From: Rhodoferax ferrireducens
GTDB lineage: Bacteria; Pseudomonadota; Gammaproteobacteria; Burkholderiales; Burkholderiaceae_C
Assembly: GCA_002083775.1 (NCBI GenBank)
Contig: MTEI01000002.1
Location: 1-64,000, forward strand
Length of the DNA stretch: 64,000 nt
Direction of reading: 5' to 3'
The notes under the pieces are model-generated. The model saw only the letters and a program-made list of their open reading frames with translations. It was not told where the DNA came from and ran no database searches. Below are positions 45,397-53,460 of this stretch, in pieces. The translations under genes and the position numbers were made by a program. Each line of letters starts with the position of its first letter. Position 1 is the first letter of the stretch.

Positions 45397-46539
45397 TCAA
45401 CGTGCCCCTTGTGCCGGGGCGGGAACTTTCACCTGCGTACCTTCGCGCAGCACCCCTACCGTGCCGGACAGCACAGTGGCCCCCTCAGGCACCCCGCTGA
45501 TACCCACCAGCGCCTGGCCGTTCACCTCGCTGCGGGCACCCAGCCACACGGTGGTATGTTCGACCTTGCCACTTTGCACCACCTGCACATAGGGTTTGGG
45601 CTTGTCGGTGCGCACCGCGCTCAGGGGAATCGCGAGCGTAGTCAGTGTGCCGGTGGCCAGTAGCCCCTGCGCAAACAGCCCATGGCGCAACGCGCTGCCG
45701 GGCGCCACGGCCAGGTAAACCACCACCGCGCGGCTGCCCACCGAGGCGCTGGGGTTGATGCGCGCCACGCTGGCCGCCACCGGCTCGGGCAAACCATCTA
45801 CCCGCAGTTGCGCGCTTTGCCCCACTTTCACCTGCTGGGCATCACCCACACTGAGCTCGGCCTGCATCTCCAGGCGGCTCAGGTCGACCACTTCCAGCAC
45901 CTTGGCGTCAATGCCCAGTCGTTCACCGGGCTGGGCCAGCCGTTGCGACACCCAGCCGTCAATGGGCGAGCGCAGCACCGTGTCGCTGACGCTCTTGGCT
46001 GACACATCGGCAGCGGATTGCGCGGCTGCAAAGGTGGCTTGCGCGGCGGCCAGGTTGGCTTGCGACACGCTCAGCGCGGTGCTGGAGATGAAGCCCTGGG
46101 CCACCAGCGCCTGGTTGTTCTCATGGGTGCGCTGGGCGATGTCGACCTGCGCTTTGGCGGCCTGGGCCTGCTGGCGCGTCTGGCGCAGCCGCGCATCAGG
46201 CTCGGTGGGGTCAATCTGGCCCAGCACCTGGCCCGCCTTGACACGGTCCCCCTCACGCACCTTCAGGCCCTGCAACTCGCCAGCTACCCGCGCCTTGATC
46301 ATGGCGGTGTTGACTGCCGACACCGTGCCCGAAATAGCCACATTCAGGGGCAGCGCGCGCTGGGTGGCAGTCAGCAGGTCAGTGCTGACCAGATCGACCG
46401 TGACCTGTGTCTGCTGTGCCAGTTGCTGCGCTTCCAGAGCGGCCTGCTTGTTCTTGCGCGCCGACAGGGTGCGCACGGTGCCGCCCGCCAGGATGGCGAT
46501 CACCAGGCCCAGGGCCGTCCATTTGATCCAGGGTTTCAT
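45397..46539 (-). CDS. RND efflux periplasmic adaptor
   Basis: A 380-residue membrane fusion protein. It has one N-terminal helix (about 5-27), the split lipoyl domain ('GELQGLKVREGDRVKAGQVL' about 90-109), a coiled-coil hairpin (about 115-175), the second lipoyl half ('LRSPIDGWVSQRLAQPGERLG') and beta-barrel domains. Its ATG overlaps the tetR stop as ATGA, so regulator, adaptor and pump are translationally linked. It should join the RND pump to a TolC-type channel. Confidence 0.93.
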   Translation of the reverse strand: MKPWIKWTALGLVIAILAGGTVRTLSARKNKQAALEAQQLAQQTQVTVDLVSTDLLTATQRALPLNVAISGTVSAVNTAMIKARVAGELQGLKVREGDRVKAGQVLGQIDPTEPDARLRQTRQQAQAAKAQVDIAQRTHENNQALVAQGFISSTALSVSQANLAAAQATFAAAQSAADVSAKSVSDTVLRSPIDGWVSQRLAQPGERLGIDAKVLEVVDLSRLEMQAELSVGDAQQVKVGQSAQLRVDGLPEPVAASVARINPSASVGSRAVVVYLAVAPGSALRHGLFAQGLLATGTLTTLAIPLSAVRTDKPKPYVQVVQSGKVEHTTVWLGARSEVNGQALVGISGVPEGATVLSGTVGVLREGTQVKVPAPAQGAR

Positions 46540-47249
46540 GCAGTAGGTTGCTCCGAATTTGAAAGGGTTGCCAGCGCCGGGCCGTCTGTGCCGGTGCTGA
46601 AGCCGCGCAACAACATGTCGAGTTGGGCCGCCAGGTATTTGTCAGGCTCGATGCGCGCCTGCGGGGCGCAGCAGGCATCCAGCGAATGCGTCCACATGGC
46701 CAGAAACAGCAGCGGCGCCAGCACCATGTAAACACCATACTTCAGGTCCATGGGCCGGAATTCGCCACGCGTGATGCCGCGCTGCAAAATGCGGGCGATC
46801 AGCGCGCTGCCGGGTGCAATCACCTCATGTTGGTAAAACGCACCCAGCTCGGGAAAGTTGCGCGCCTCGCCCATCATCAGTTTGGGGATGCCAGAGGCTT
46901 TGGTGGCGCCTATGTGCTCCCACCAGCTGTTCAGGCAATCATGCAGCATGTCGTGCGAACTGCCTTCAAACCGCTCGATTTCTTCGCTCCAGACCGCAAA
47001 GTGCCCGGAAATGTGCTCGCGTACCACGGCCTTGAACAGCTCTTCCTTGCTGGAAAAGTACAGGAACAAGGTGCCTTTGGACACGCCAGCCTGGCTGGCC
47101 ACCTCTTCCACACGGGTGGCCGCATAGCCTTTTTCCACAAACAGGTCCAGCGCGGCGGCCAATAGCTCGCCGGGTCGCGCATCTTTGCGGCGAACGCGTC
47201 GGGCGTGGGCATCTGTCAGGGTGAGATCTGCGGCAAGAGACAAGGGCAT
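46536..47249 (-). CDS. TetR family transcriptional regulator
   Basis: A 237-residue repressor. The DNA-binding domain is about residues 27-75, with the helix-turn-helix 'RVEEVASQAGVSKGTLFLYF'; the C-terminal ligand domain (about 90-220) has a TetR_C-like layout. It heads the efflux operon, so it probably represses its own transcript until a pump substrate binds. The ATG at 47249 is only two bases from an inverted repeat and no ribosome binding site fits between, so the mRNA may be leaderless or translation may begin at a later start. Confidence 0.88.
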   Translation of the reverse strand: MPLSLAADLTLTDAHARRVRRKDARPGELLAAALDLFVEKGYAATRVEEVASQAGVSKGTLFLYFSSKEELFKAVVREHISGHFAVWSEEIERFEGSSHDMLHDCLNSWWEHIGATKASGIPKLMMGEARNFPELGAFYQHEVIAPGSALIARILQRGITRGEFRPMDLKYGVYMVLAPLLFLAMWTHSLDACCAPQARIEPDKYLAAQLDMLLRGFSTGTDGPALATLSNSEQPTA

Positions 47250-47251
47250 GA

Positions 47252-47275
47252 ATTAATGACTAATCGGTTATTAAT
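47252..47275. promoter_or_regulatory. Inverted repeat upstream of tetR, probable TetR operator
   Basis: ATTAATGAC (47252-47260) and GTTATTAAT (47267-47275) are inverted arms (8 of 9 positions) separated by TAATCG. The 24-bp size and the position just in front of a tetR-type gene fit an autoregulatory operator that also controls the pump genes. Confidence 0.6.
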
Positions 47276-47326
47276 GTAACTTTCAGTTGACAGGGTGTCA
47301 ATTTGCGGGGCTTTGCCCTGGTGCAT

Positions 47327-48163
47327 TCAAGCTGTAGCGAGTGCCAGTTCCAGCACCACCGGCGCGTGGTCGCTGGGGCGTTCGTTCTTGCGCGGCGTTT
47401 TGTCGATGTGGCAGGCGCTGACCAGGGGTTTGAGGGTCTTGCTGACCAGAATGTGGTCAATGCGCATGCCGCGGTTGCGCCGGAATGCCATGTCGCGGTA
47501 GTCCCACCAAGAATAACTTTTGGGCGGCTGGGCAAACAGCCGGTGTGCGTCCGTCAGGCCCAGGGCGATGAGTGACTGCAGGTGGTATCGCTCCTCGTCG
47601 GTGCAGTGGATCTGGTCGCGCATGCCCTCGGGGTCCCACACGTCGGCGTCGTCAAAGGTGATGTTGTAGTCACCCATCAGCACCAGATTCGGGTAAGTCT
47701 GCAGTTCGGTGCGCAGCCAGGCGCGCAAGCCACTCAGCCACGCCATCTTGTACTCAAACTTGTCGCTGCCGGGCTCCTGGCCGTTGGGAAAATAGGCCCC
47801 AATCACCCGCAAGCCCTTATTTATATTGGGTAAGACGCTATCTTTTGAGGAATCATTTGCGGCGTTACCCAGCAGGGGAAACGTGGCGCTGATGACCCGC
47901 GCCATGTCGTCGTCAAAGCCGGGGATGTTTTTCACCACCGCAACAGCTGGAGTGCGCGAGGTCAGCGCTACGCCGTTGTAGGTTTTCTGGCCGAAGCACT
48001 GGCTGCTGTAACCGGCCTGGGCAAAAGCGGTGTGTGGAAACTTGTCGTCGGTGAGTTTGAGCTCTTGCAGCGCCAGCACGTCCACCGGGTTGGCGGCGAG
48101 CCAATCCAGCACTTGGGGTAGGCGCACGGTCAGCGAGTTGATGTTCCAGGTGGCAAGTTTCAT
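47327..48163 (-). CDS. xth: Exodeoxyribonuclease III
   Basis: A 278-residue AP endonuclease/3' repair nuclease. Catalytic and metal residues are in 'LATWNINSL' (Asn), 'LALQELKLTD' (Glu), 'VLMGDYNITFDD' (Asp, Asn) and the C-terminal 'ERPSDHAPVVLEL' (Asp, His). Most homologues are about 255-265 residues. The difference here is a stretch around residues 98-120 ('NAANDSSKDSVLPNINKGLR') between two core strands, which is encoded by a palindromic repeat running opposite to the gene. It should sit in a surface loop. The next gene upstream, folA, is separated by another repeat copy. Confidence 0.9.
   Translation of the reverse strand: MKLATWNINSLTVRLPQVLDWLAANPVDVLALQELKLTDDKFPHTAFAQAGYSSQCFGQKTYNGVALTSRTPAVAVVKNIPGFDDDMARVISATFPLLGNAANDSSKDSVLPNINKGLRVIGAYFPNGQEPGSDKFEYKMAWLSGLRAWLRTELQTYPNLVLMGDYNITFDDADVWDPEGMRDQIHCTDEERYHLQSLIALGLTDAHRLFAQPPKSYSWWDYRDMAFRRNRGMRIDHILVSKTLKPLVSACHIDKTPRKNERPSDHAPVVLELALATA
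47808..47866 (+). repeat. Palindromic repeat, copy 7, within xth (opposite strand)
   Basis: GCAAGCCCTTATTTATATTG and GTAAGACGCTATCTTTTGAG match the repeat cores in plus orientation, while xth is read on the minus strand. Translation therefore passes through the reverse complement (KDSVLPNINKGL) and stays open. Confidence 0.75.
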
Positions 48164-48222
48164 AGGAAAAATTGGGCTCTAGCCCTTGTACGTGTTGGGT
48201 GAGTAGCTATCTATTTCAAGTC
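48164..48222 (+). repeat. Palindromic repeat, copy 8
   Basis: GGGCTCTAGCCCTTGTACG and GTTGGGTGAGTAGCTATC are the cores. It fills the whole gap between the xth start codon and the folA stop, only about 300 bases from the copy inside xth. Confidence 0.85.
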
Positions 48223-48224
48223 AA

Positions 48225-48719
48225 TCAGACGCTGACTGTGCGGCGGTAGGTGACAAAGTCAAACCGCAGTCCCTGGCTGGAAACCTGCGGTTCGCGGGCC
48301 ACTTCCACCCACGCCGCATCCAATTCTGGCGCAAAAGCGTCGCCTTCAAAGGCAGCGTTTATCTCGGTCACCACGGCTTCGGTGGCGTGTGCGAGGGCCT
48401 GGGCATAGATTTCGGCACCGCCAATGACCCATGCCGTGGCCTCTGGCGGGCACACATCACAGGCCTGCTGCACCGAGTGCGCCACCTGCGCGCCCGGTGT
48501 CTGCCAGTTCGGCTGGCGTGTCACCACCACATTGAGCCGACCAGGCAGCGGGCGAAATTTGGGCGGCAGAGAGTTCCAGGTTTTGCGGCCCATGATCACC
48601 GGGCAACCCAATGTGGTGCGCTTGAAGTGCGCCAGGTCTTCCGGCAGGTGCCAGGGCAGGGCGCCGTCGCGGCCAATCACGCCGTTGCTGGCGCGGGCAA
48701 AAATGAGTTTGAGTGGCAT
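48225..48719 (-). CDS. folA: Dihydrofolate reductase
   Basis: A 164-residue NADPH-dependent enzyme that makes tetrahydrofolate. 'LIFARASNGVIGRDGALPWHLPEDLAHF' spans the substrate site (the active-site acid is Glu in LPEDL, where many bacterial enzymes have Asp), 'VIMGRKTWNSLPPKFRPLPGR' is the NADPH/substrate block, and 'WVIGGAEIYAQAL' is the glycine loop. It is 12 bases downstream of a DMT transporter gene. Its product works with thymidylate synthase, encoded 3.4 kb upstream on the same strand, although the two are not in one operon. Confidence 0.94.
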   Translation of the reverse strand: MPLKLIFARASNGVIGRDGALPWHLPEDLAHFKRTTLGCPVIMGRKTWNSLPPKFRPLPGRLNVVVTRQPNWQTPGAQVAHSVQQACDVCPPEATAWVIGGAEIYAQALAHATEAVVTEINAAFEGDAFAPELDAAWVEVAREPQVSSQGLRFDFVTYRRTVSV

Positions 48720-48730
48720 CAGATGGGTCC

Positions 48731-49621
48731 TCAGGTGGCTATTTTGCGGGCAGGCAACAGCACGGCGGCGATGGCGCCCATCACACACAGCATGGCGGCA
48801 AAGTCTTGCCAGGTGGGGCGCTCGCCCACGATCACCGTGGCAGCCAGGGTGCCCACCAGCGGCACCGCCATGATGCTCATGGCGCTGGTGGCAGGCGGCA
48901 GGTGTCTGGCCAGGCTGGACCAGATGGTTTGCGCAAAGCCATAATTCACCAGCATGCCATAGGCCAGGCTGCCCCACATCAGGCCTGAGAACTGCCAGAC
49001 GGGCGGGGGCTCGTTGAGCCAGGCAATCAGCCACAGGCAGGCGGCTGACAGAATCATCATCCAGACGGTAAGCGCTTCGATCGACAGGGTGAGCTTGGCG
49101 CGGCGCATCATCAGCGTGCCGGTGGCCCACAGCAGCGCGGCCAGTTCCATCCAGACAATGCCCAACGGCCGCCCTGTCAGTGCCGTCAGCTCATTAAAAG
49201 TGAGCAAACCAATGGCCAGCGCCATCGCCACTACAGCAAAACCAACGCGCCGGGTCAGGCGCTCGCCCAGCACCAGCACCGTCAGCAGCACCGTCCAGAT
49301 CGGCATGGTGAAGCCCAGAATGGCGGCGCGACCGCTGGCAAGCTCCTTCACGCCCAGGATCGACATGGTGTGCCAGCCCAGCATGTTGGGCAGTCCCAGG
49401 GCAAACACGGCGCGCCATTCAACCCCTTGCGGCAGCATGCGCAGGCCCCGGGCGCTGTAGTAGCCGTACAGCCAGAGGGCGCCGCCAGTCATGGTCAGCG
49501 CACGAAAGTACAGCGGCGAGAGCTCGCGCAGGCTGTACTTCATCATCGGCCAGTTGATGCCCCACATCAGCGTGAGTGCCACCAGGCTCCAGAGTTGGCG
49601 GCGTGTGATGGGGGTGTGCAT
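48731..49621 (-). CDS. EamA/DMT family transporter
   Basis: A 296-residue protein with ten helices in two EamA repeats (about 8-140 and 155-288). 'WGINWPMMKYSLRELSPLYFR' opens repeat one and 'LPPATSAMSIMAVPLVGTLAA' lies in repeat two. It is probably a metabolite exporter of unknown substrate. It is placed between folA and an MFS gene in the same orientation, with short gaps on both sides. Confidence 0.88.
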   Translation of the reverse strand: MHTPITRRQLWSLVALTLMWGINWPMMKYSLRELSPLYFRALTMTGGALWLYGYYSARGLRMLPQGVEWRAVFALGLPNMLGWHTMSILGVKELASGRAAILGFTMPIWTVLLTVLVLGERLTRRVGFAVVAMALAIGLLTFNELTALTGRPLGIVWMELAALLWATGTLMMRRAKLTLSIEALTVWMMILSAACLWLIAWLNEPPPVWQFSGLMWGSLAYGMLVNYGFAQTIWSSLARHLPPATSAMSIMAVPLVGTLAATVIVGERPTWQDFAAMLCVMGAIAAVLLPARKIAT

Positions 49622-49643
49622 GGGTTGAATTGTCGCTGCGGGT

Positions 49644-50825
49644 TCAGGTCAGACGGTTCAGCCGCTCAGTCACCAGCAACAGGCCCAGCAGTACCAGAAT
49701 CAGCGCTGGCATCACCATGGGCAACCCGGCATAAGCCGCCAGCAGGCCGCAGGCAGCGGGCACGCCGGCGCTACCCAGGTAAGACAAGCCGACCTGACGG
49801 CCAATCACTTTGGCGGTGAGATTGGCCGTGAAGCGCCGGGCTGTCTCGTGCATCATCGACGGGTAAATGGGCGCGCAACCCAGCCCCATCACCACCAGAC
49901 CCAGCAGCGACAGCGGCGCGGGCAGGGCCGGAATGGCAAACACCACAGCACCCGCCACCGCGATCAGGATGCCCAACCGGATCAGCCGCCGGTTGCCCAG
50001 TCGATTCGCCACCAGCCCCACGCCAAAGCGCCCGGCGGTGATGGCGCCAAAGAACAACGCCACCCACGTACCGGCAGTGGCGGGGCTGGTGCCACGGCTG
50101 TTGACCAGAATACTGGCCGCCCACAACCCGGTGCCAGCTTCAGCCGCCACATAGAGCAAAAAGCCTAGCGGCGCCAGCCAGGTGGCGGTGATGGAGACTG
50201 GTTTCAGCCGCGCCTGCTGCGCCGCGCTGTGCACCTCAGCGGGTGGTTTGGCGTTTTCACGCTGCCATAAAGAGAGTGACAAAAGCAGCACCACCGCCAA
50301 GGAGAGCTGCAAAAATGCAAGGGTCTGGTAGCCGCTTTGCCAGCCGTGTGCGGCCAGTGCGGCTACCATGATCAATGGGCCGAGTGTGGCGCCAATGCCC
50401 CAGCAGCCATGTAACCAGTTCATGTGGCGTGACGAATAGTGCGCCGCCACAAAGTGGTTCAGCCCGGCATCCACCGCGCCGGCGCCCAGCCCCAGCGGAA
50501 CGCAAAGCAGCAGCAACCAGCCAAAAGACGGCGAATAAGCAAACCCCAACAGCGCCAGGCCGGTCAAAAAGCCACTGATCATCACCACCGGCCCGGTGCC
50601 CAGCCTGCTCAGCACCTGGCTGCTGACCACGGTGCTGAGGCCGGAACTGATGGTGAGCGTGATGGTCAACAAGCCGACGGCGGCCAGTGGCTGGTTCATA
50701 TCCCGCTGCATGGCCGTCCAGGCCACACCCAACACCCCGTCAGGCAGGCCCAGGCTGATAAACGCCAGATAGATGATGGCCAGCAGGGCCAGGTGCACCA
50801 GTGGCACCTTGTTCTTGAAAGGCAC
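49644..50825 (-). CDS. MFS transporter
   Basis: A 393-residue major facilitator with twelve predicted helices. 'YLAFISLGLPDGVLGVAWTAM' at the first helix and 'GAGAVDAGLNHFVAAHYSSR' in helix four resemble the fucose-permease-like (FHS) subfamily, but no substrate-specific motif is secure. A 46-codon open frame precedes it by three bases. It is probably a proton-coupled sugar or metabolite carrier. Confidence 0.85.
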   Translation of the reverse strand: MPFKNKVPLVHLALLAIIYLAFISLGLPDGVLGVAWTAMQRDMNQPLAAVGLLTITLTISSGLSTVVSSQVLSRLGTGPVVMISGFLTGLALLGFAYSPSFGWLLLLCVPLGLGAGAVDAGLNHFVAAHYSSRHMNWLHGCWGIGATLGPLIMVAALAAHGWQSGYQTLAFLQLSLAVVLLLSLSLWQRENAKPPAEVHSAAQQARLKPVSITATWLAPLGFLLYVAAEAGTGLWAASILVNSRGTSPATAGTWVALFFGAITAGRFGVGLVANRLGNRRLIRLGILIAVAGAVVFAIPALPAPLSLLGLVVMGLGCAPIYPSMMHETARRFTANLTAKVIGRQVGLSYLGSAGVPAACGLLAAYAGLPMVMPALILVLLGLLLVTERLNRLT

Positions 50826-50828
50826 GGT

Positions 50829-50969
50829 TTAGACGACCATTTGCAGTTGTGCCAAGCCTGCTTGGCCAGCTTTCTTGGCGACGGTGCACGCCGCTAGAAG
50901 GGTGTTTTGAAACTGGGACAGCAGGGGTTTGGGCCTTGATACGCCGACGGTGGGAATGACGGGGGTCAT
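50829..50969 (-). CDS. Possible small protein upstream of the MFS gene
   Basis: A 46-residue frame (starting MTPVIPTVGVSRPKPLLSQ and ending LAQLQMVV) that finishes three bases before the MFS start codon. It has no recognised domain and no strong ribosome binding site. The position suggests a leader or small partner, but it may be chance. Confidence 0.3.
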   Translation of the reverse strand: MTPVIPTVGVSRPKPLLSQFQNTLLAACTVAKKAGQAGLAQLQMVV

Positions 50970-50970
50970 G

Positions 50971-51034
50971 AGACTTTTATATGTATTTTGATAGCTTATA
51001 ACGCTTATTGGACGAGGGCTAGAGGGTTATTTGA
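50971..51034 (-). repeat. Palindromic repeat, copy 9 (overlaps the HEPN gene stop)
   Basis: Read on the minus strand, CCCTCTAGCCCTCGTCCAAT and AAGCGTTATAAGCTATCAAA match the cores. The stop codon of the HEPN gene (51027-51029) lies at the start of the repeat, as also seen at the ada-alkA gene. Confidence 0.8.
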
Positions 51035-51446
51035 CTACTAAACGTTGCACGTCAAGAATCAGGCCCTGGACCAATGTGCACATCTCAGCCACGGTGGATT
51101 CTTCTACATCCAGGTAGCCTTCGTACTCGGCCAAATTGCGTTTTTGATGCGCAGTGTCCAGTACACGCCAGCGGTTGGCGGGCCAGCCCAGCGTGTGCGT
51201 CAGACATTGAAAAACCGTATAGCGGTTTTCGCTGCGGTAGCCGTGCCAGCGCAATGCTGCCAGGGCTGCGGAGTGGGCGGCGTTGTAGGCGCTGGTAAAG
51301 CGACCTTCCAGCGACAGGTTGCTCAACTGGGCATCATTCAAGCGTGACCGCGCCATGGAAAGCATGCGGTTGACTTCCTGGGTATTGCGCGGCTCAGCTT
51401 TGAGCTGGCCGATGCGCACCAGATTGTCCAGTTCAGGTTGACTCAT
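51027..51446 (-). CDS. HEPN-domain protein, probable toxin of a HEPN/MNT pair
   Basis: A 139-residue all-helical protein. 'FTSAYNAAHSAALAALRWHGYR' and 'HQKRNLAEYEGYLDVEESTV' fit the HEPN fold. The usual RNase motif is Rx4-6H; here 'RWHGYRSENRY' and 'TAHQKRN' are the only candidates, so catalytic competence is unclear. Its start overlaps the upstream nucleotidyltransferase gene by 14 bases, the standard arrangement of HEPN/MNT toxin-antitoxin pairs, in which the transferase neutralises the HEPN protein. The last residues and stop run into a palindromic repeat. Confidence 0.75.
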   Translation of the reverse strand: MSQPELDNLVRIGQLKAEPRNTQEVNRMLSMARSRLNDAQLSNLSLEGRFTSAYNAAHSAALAALRWHGYRSENRYTVFQCLTHTLGWPANRWRVLDTAHQKRNLAEYEGYLDVEESTVAEMCTLVQGLILDVQRLVVK

Positions 51447-52014
51447 GCGCGTCCCCGATCAACGGCAAGGTAGGCTGCGACAACACCCGGTTGACAAACG
51501 AGTCCGGCTCGGCGCGGCGGCGTTCAAACTCTTGGGGTGAATAACAGCTTGGATTGATTTTTCTACCAAGCTGCGCCTCAGCGGGTTCCAGAGCGGTCAA
51601 CACCTGGTTGAGCAGCAAGTCGTTGCCGACCAGCATCACGTCAATGTCGCTGCGGGCGGTATCAGTTTGTTTGGCCACCGAGCCATAAACCCAGGCTGAT
51701 TGCAGATGGGGCAATAAGGGCAGCAAGGCATTGCGCAGCACCGGCACGGTACCCAACGTTTTCCGGGTCAAGGCCACCAACTCGGTATAAACCGGCGATT
51801 GCGAGTTGGCCTGAAAGCGGCGCAGGTTGCCCACCGCTTGCGCATCGACCAGTCCCGCCATGGTCAAGCGGTTGAGCTCCCGCTGCAACGAGGCGCTGCC
51901 TAAACCAGTCAGGCGGCGAAGCTCGTTGAGGTGATAGGCACGGTCAGGCTGGCCAAACAGCCAGACGTAGAGGCGAGATTGGCTGTCGGTGAAAAGTGCG
52001 GAACTGATTGCCAT
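51433..52014 (-). CDS. Nucleotidyltransferase with N-terminal winged helix, probable MNT antitoxin
   Basis: A 193-residue protein. Residues about 5-85 form a winged helix ('YHLNELRRLTGLGSASLQRELNRLTMAGLV'). Residues about 95-180 form a minimal nucleotidyltransferase with the core 'YGSVAKQTDTARSDIDVMLVG' (GSxAxG-like loop and DID metal site). I choose the ATG at 52014 because 'SALFTDSQSRLYVWLFGQPDR' then aligns with the usual start of this family; an ATG twelve codons upstream is possible. An inverted repeat covers the start, so the protein probably represses its own operon. Confidence 0.82.
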   Translation of the reverse strand: MAISSALFTDSQSRLYVWLFGQPDRAYHLNELRRLTGLGSASLQRELNRLTMAGLVDAQAVGNLRRFQANSQSPVYTELVALTRKTLGTVPVLRNALLPLLPHLQSAWVYGSVAKQTDTARSDIDVMLVGNDLLLNQVLTALEPAEAQLGRKINPSCYSPQEFERRRAEPDSFVNRVLSQPTLPLIGDAHEST

Positions 52015-52050
52015 GCCAAATATTAGCACGAAGAGGCTAATTTTTGGCAT
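52013..52050. promoter_or_regulatory. Inverted repeat at the MNT/HEPN start, probable autoregulatory operator
   Basis: ATGCCAAATATTAGC (52013-52027) and GCTAATTTTTGGCAT (52036-52050) are inverted arms matching at 14 of 15 positions, separated by eight bases. The site covers both candidate start codons of the winged-helix nucleotidyltransferase. It is well placed for autorepression by that protein. Confidence 0.7.
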
Positions 52051-52085
52051 AGTTCCGGTGGTGCCGCAATGAATGACGGCACGCT

Positions 52086-52928
52086 TTAGACGGCGACAGG
52101 GGCCTTAATGGCGGGGTGGCAGGTGTAGCCCTGCACCTCGAAGTCTTCAAATTGATAGTCAAAAATGCTAGCAGGCTGGCGTTTGATGACAAGGGCTGGG
52201 TAAGGAAAAGGCTCGCGGCTCAGCTGCAAGTCCACCTGTTCCTGGTGGTTGCTGTAGATGTGGCAATCACCGCCAGTCCAGATGAAATCGCCCACGTCCA
52301 GGTCACATTGCTGCGCCACCATGTGCGTCAGCAGCGCGTAGCTGGCAATGTTGAAGGGCACACCCAGAAAGATGTCGGCGCTGCGTTGGTACAGCTGGCA
52401 ACTGAGTTTGCCTTTGCCGCCGGGTGTGGTGGGCGGCGCCACATAAAACTGGAACAACGCGTGGCACGGCATCAGCGCCATCTGATCGAGTTCGGCCACA
52501 TTCCAGGCGCTGACGATGATGCGGCGACTATCCGGGTTGGATTTGAGCGCATCGATCACCTGCTGGATCTGGTCGATGTGGCCGCCGCCGGGTGTGGGCC
52601 AGCTGCGCCATTGGACGCCATAGACCGGGCCCAAATCGCCGTCCGGGCGCGCCCATTCGTCCCAGATGGTGCAGCCGCGCTCTTGCAGCCATTTGACGTT
52701 GCTGTCGCCCCGCAGAAACCACAACAGTTCCACGATGATGGCGCGCAGAAACACTTTTTTGGTGGTCACCAGCGGAAAACCTTCGCTCAAATCAAAACGC
52801 ATCTGGTAGCCAAACACGCTTTTGGTGCCGGTGCCGGTGCGGTCAGGTTTGAATACGCCGTGCGTGTTGACGTGACGCAAGAAGGTTTCGTATTGGGAGC
52901 TTGGTTTGGTCACCAAGCGCTCTGCCAT
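52086..52928 (-). CDS. thyA: Thymidylate synthase
   Basis: A 280-residue enzyme that methylates dUMP using methylenetetrahydrofolate. The catalytic Cys is in '[12 protein letters not shown]', the folate and dUMP residues are in '[19 protein letters not shown]', '[16 protein letters not shown]' and '[20 protein letters not shown]', and the C-terminus '[10 protein letters not shown]' closes the site. The usual length is 264, and the family start aligns near '[10 protein letters not shown]'. I use ATG 52928 (MAERLVTK), although ATG 52994 is open too and neither has a clear ribosome binding site. The open frame runs back to 53237 through a hairpin element, which I regard as coincidence. Confidence 0.93.
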   Translation of the reverse strand: MAERLVTKPSSQYETFLRHVNTHGVFKPDRTGTGTKSVFGYQMRFDLSEGFPLVTTKKVFLRAIIVELLWFLRGDSNVKWLQERGCTIWDEWARPDGDLGPVYGVQWRSWPTPGGGHIDQIQQVIDALKSNPDSRRIIVSAWNVAELDQMALMPCHALFQFYVAPPTTPGGKGKLSCQLYQRSADIFLGVPFNIASYALLTHMVAQQCDLDVGDFIWTGGDCHIYSNHQEQVDLQLSREPFPYPALVIKRQPASIFDYQFEDFEVQGYTCHPAIKAPVAV

Positions 52929-53112
52929 GATGACGGTCGACTCAGCCAATTCGACGGTGATGATTTCGTTGCTTCCATCAGCGCAGTCAGTCATGAATTT
53001 AGCCCCAAAAGGACAGGATTTTAGGGGGCCCAACAGGTCTGTCAGACTTTGGGTGCGACTCAGACTGCTGTGGGCTTGGTAGTTAAGACATCCACGCCAC
53101 ATCTGCACCCGG

Positions 53113-53238
53113 CAGGGCGACAGGGTCAGGGGCGTGCGGTTTTGGGGCCAAATCACGCGCGGGGCCAAGGGCTCAGTACGCCAGCGCCTGGGGACGCGCG
53201 CCTTTGGCCCCAAAGCCCGGTCCCCTGACCCAATCACC
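53113..53238 (-). repeat. Long hairpin element, copy A
   Basis: Read on the minus strand it starts GGTGATTGGGTCAGGGGACC and ends CGCCCCTGACCCTGTCGCC, giving long imperfect inverted arms (GGGTCAGGGG/CCCCTGACCC and GGGGCCAAA/TTTGGCCCC) around a central TGGCGTACTG. It matches the element at 53461-53588 in inverted orientation. It lies upstream of thyA in a gap of about 800 bases between thyA and the FAD oxidase gene. Confidence 0.8.
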
Positions 53239-53272
53239 CTGCCTCACGCTGTTGGTGTTAGAAGGTTTGTAT

Positions 53273-53331
53273 GAGAAAACAGGCTCTAGCCCATATGCAA
53301 TAAGGCCGAGCAGCTATCAAAATGTGTTTAG
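53273..53331 (+). repeat. Palindromic repeat, copy 10
   Basis: CAGGCTCTAGCCCATATGC and AAGGCCGAGCAGCTATCAAA are the cores. It stands between the two inverted hairpin elements. Confidence 0.82.
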
Positions 53332-53460
53332 TTGCAGTGTTGACGCCAGTTTGATGAATCACCCAGCCGGATCACCGGTCAGGTTGGCGGAGTCACTTTA
53401 CGGCCAACAGTCCTCGGCTGTTCAGGATGTTCTTCCGCCGACCCAACACCGCCAAGGCGT

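Noticed and set aside
52929-53237. A long N-terminal extension of thyA reaching into the hairpin element
   Set aside because: The extension is not part of the family, has no ribosome binding site, and passes through structured repeat sequence.
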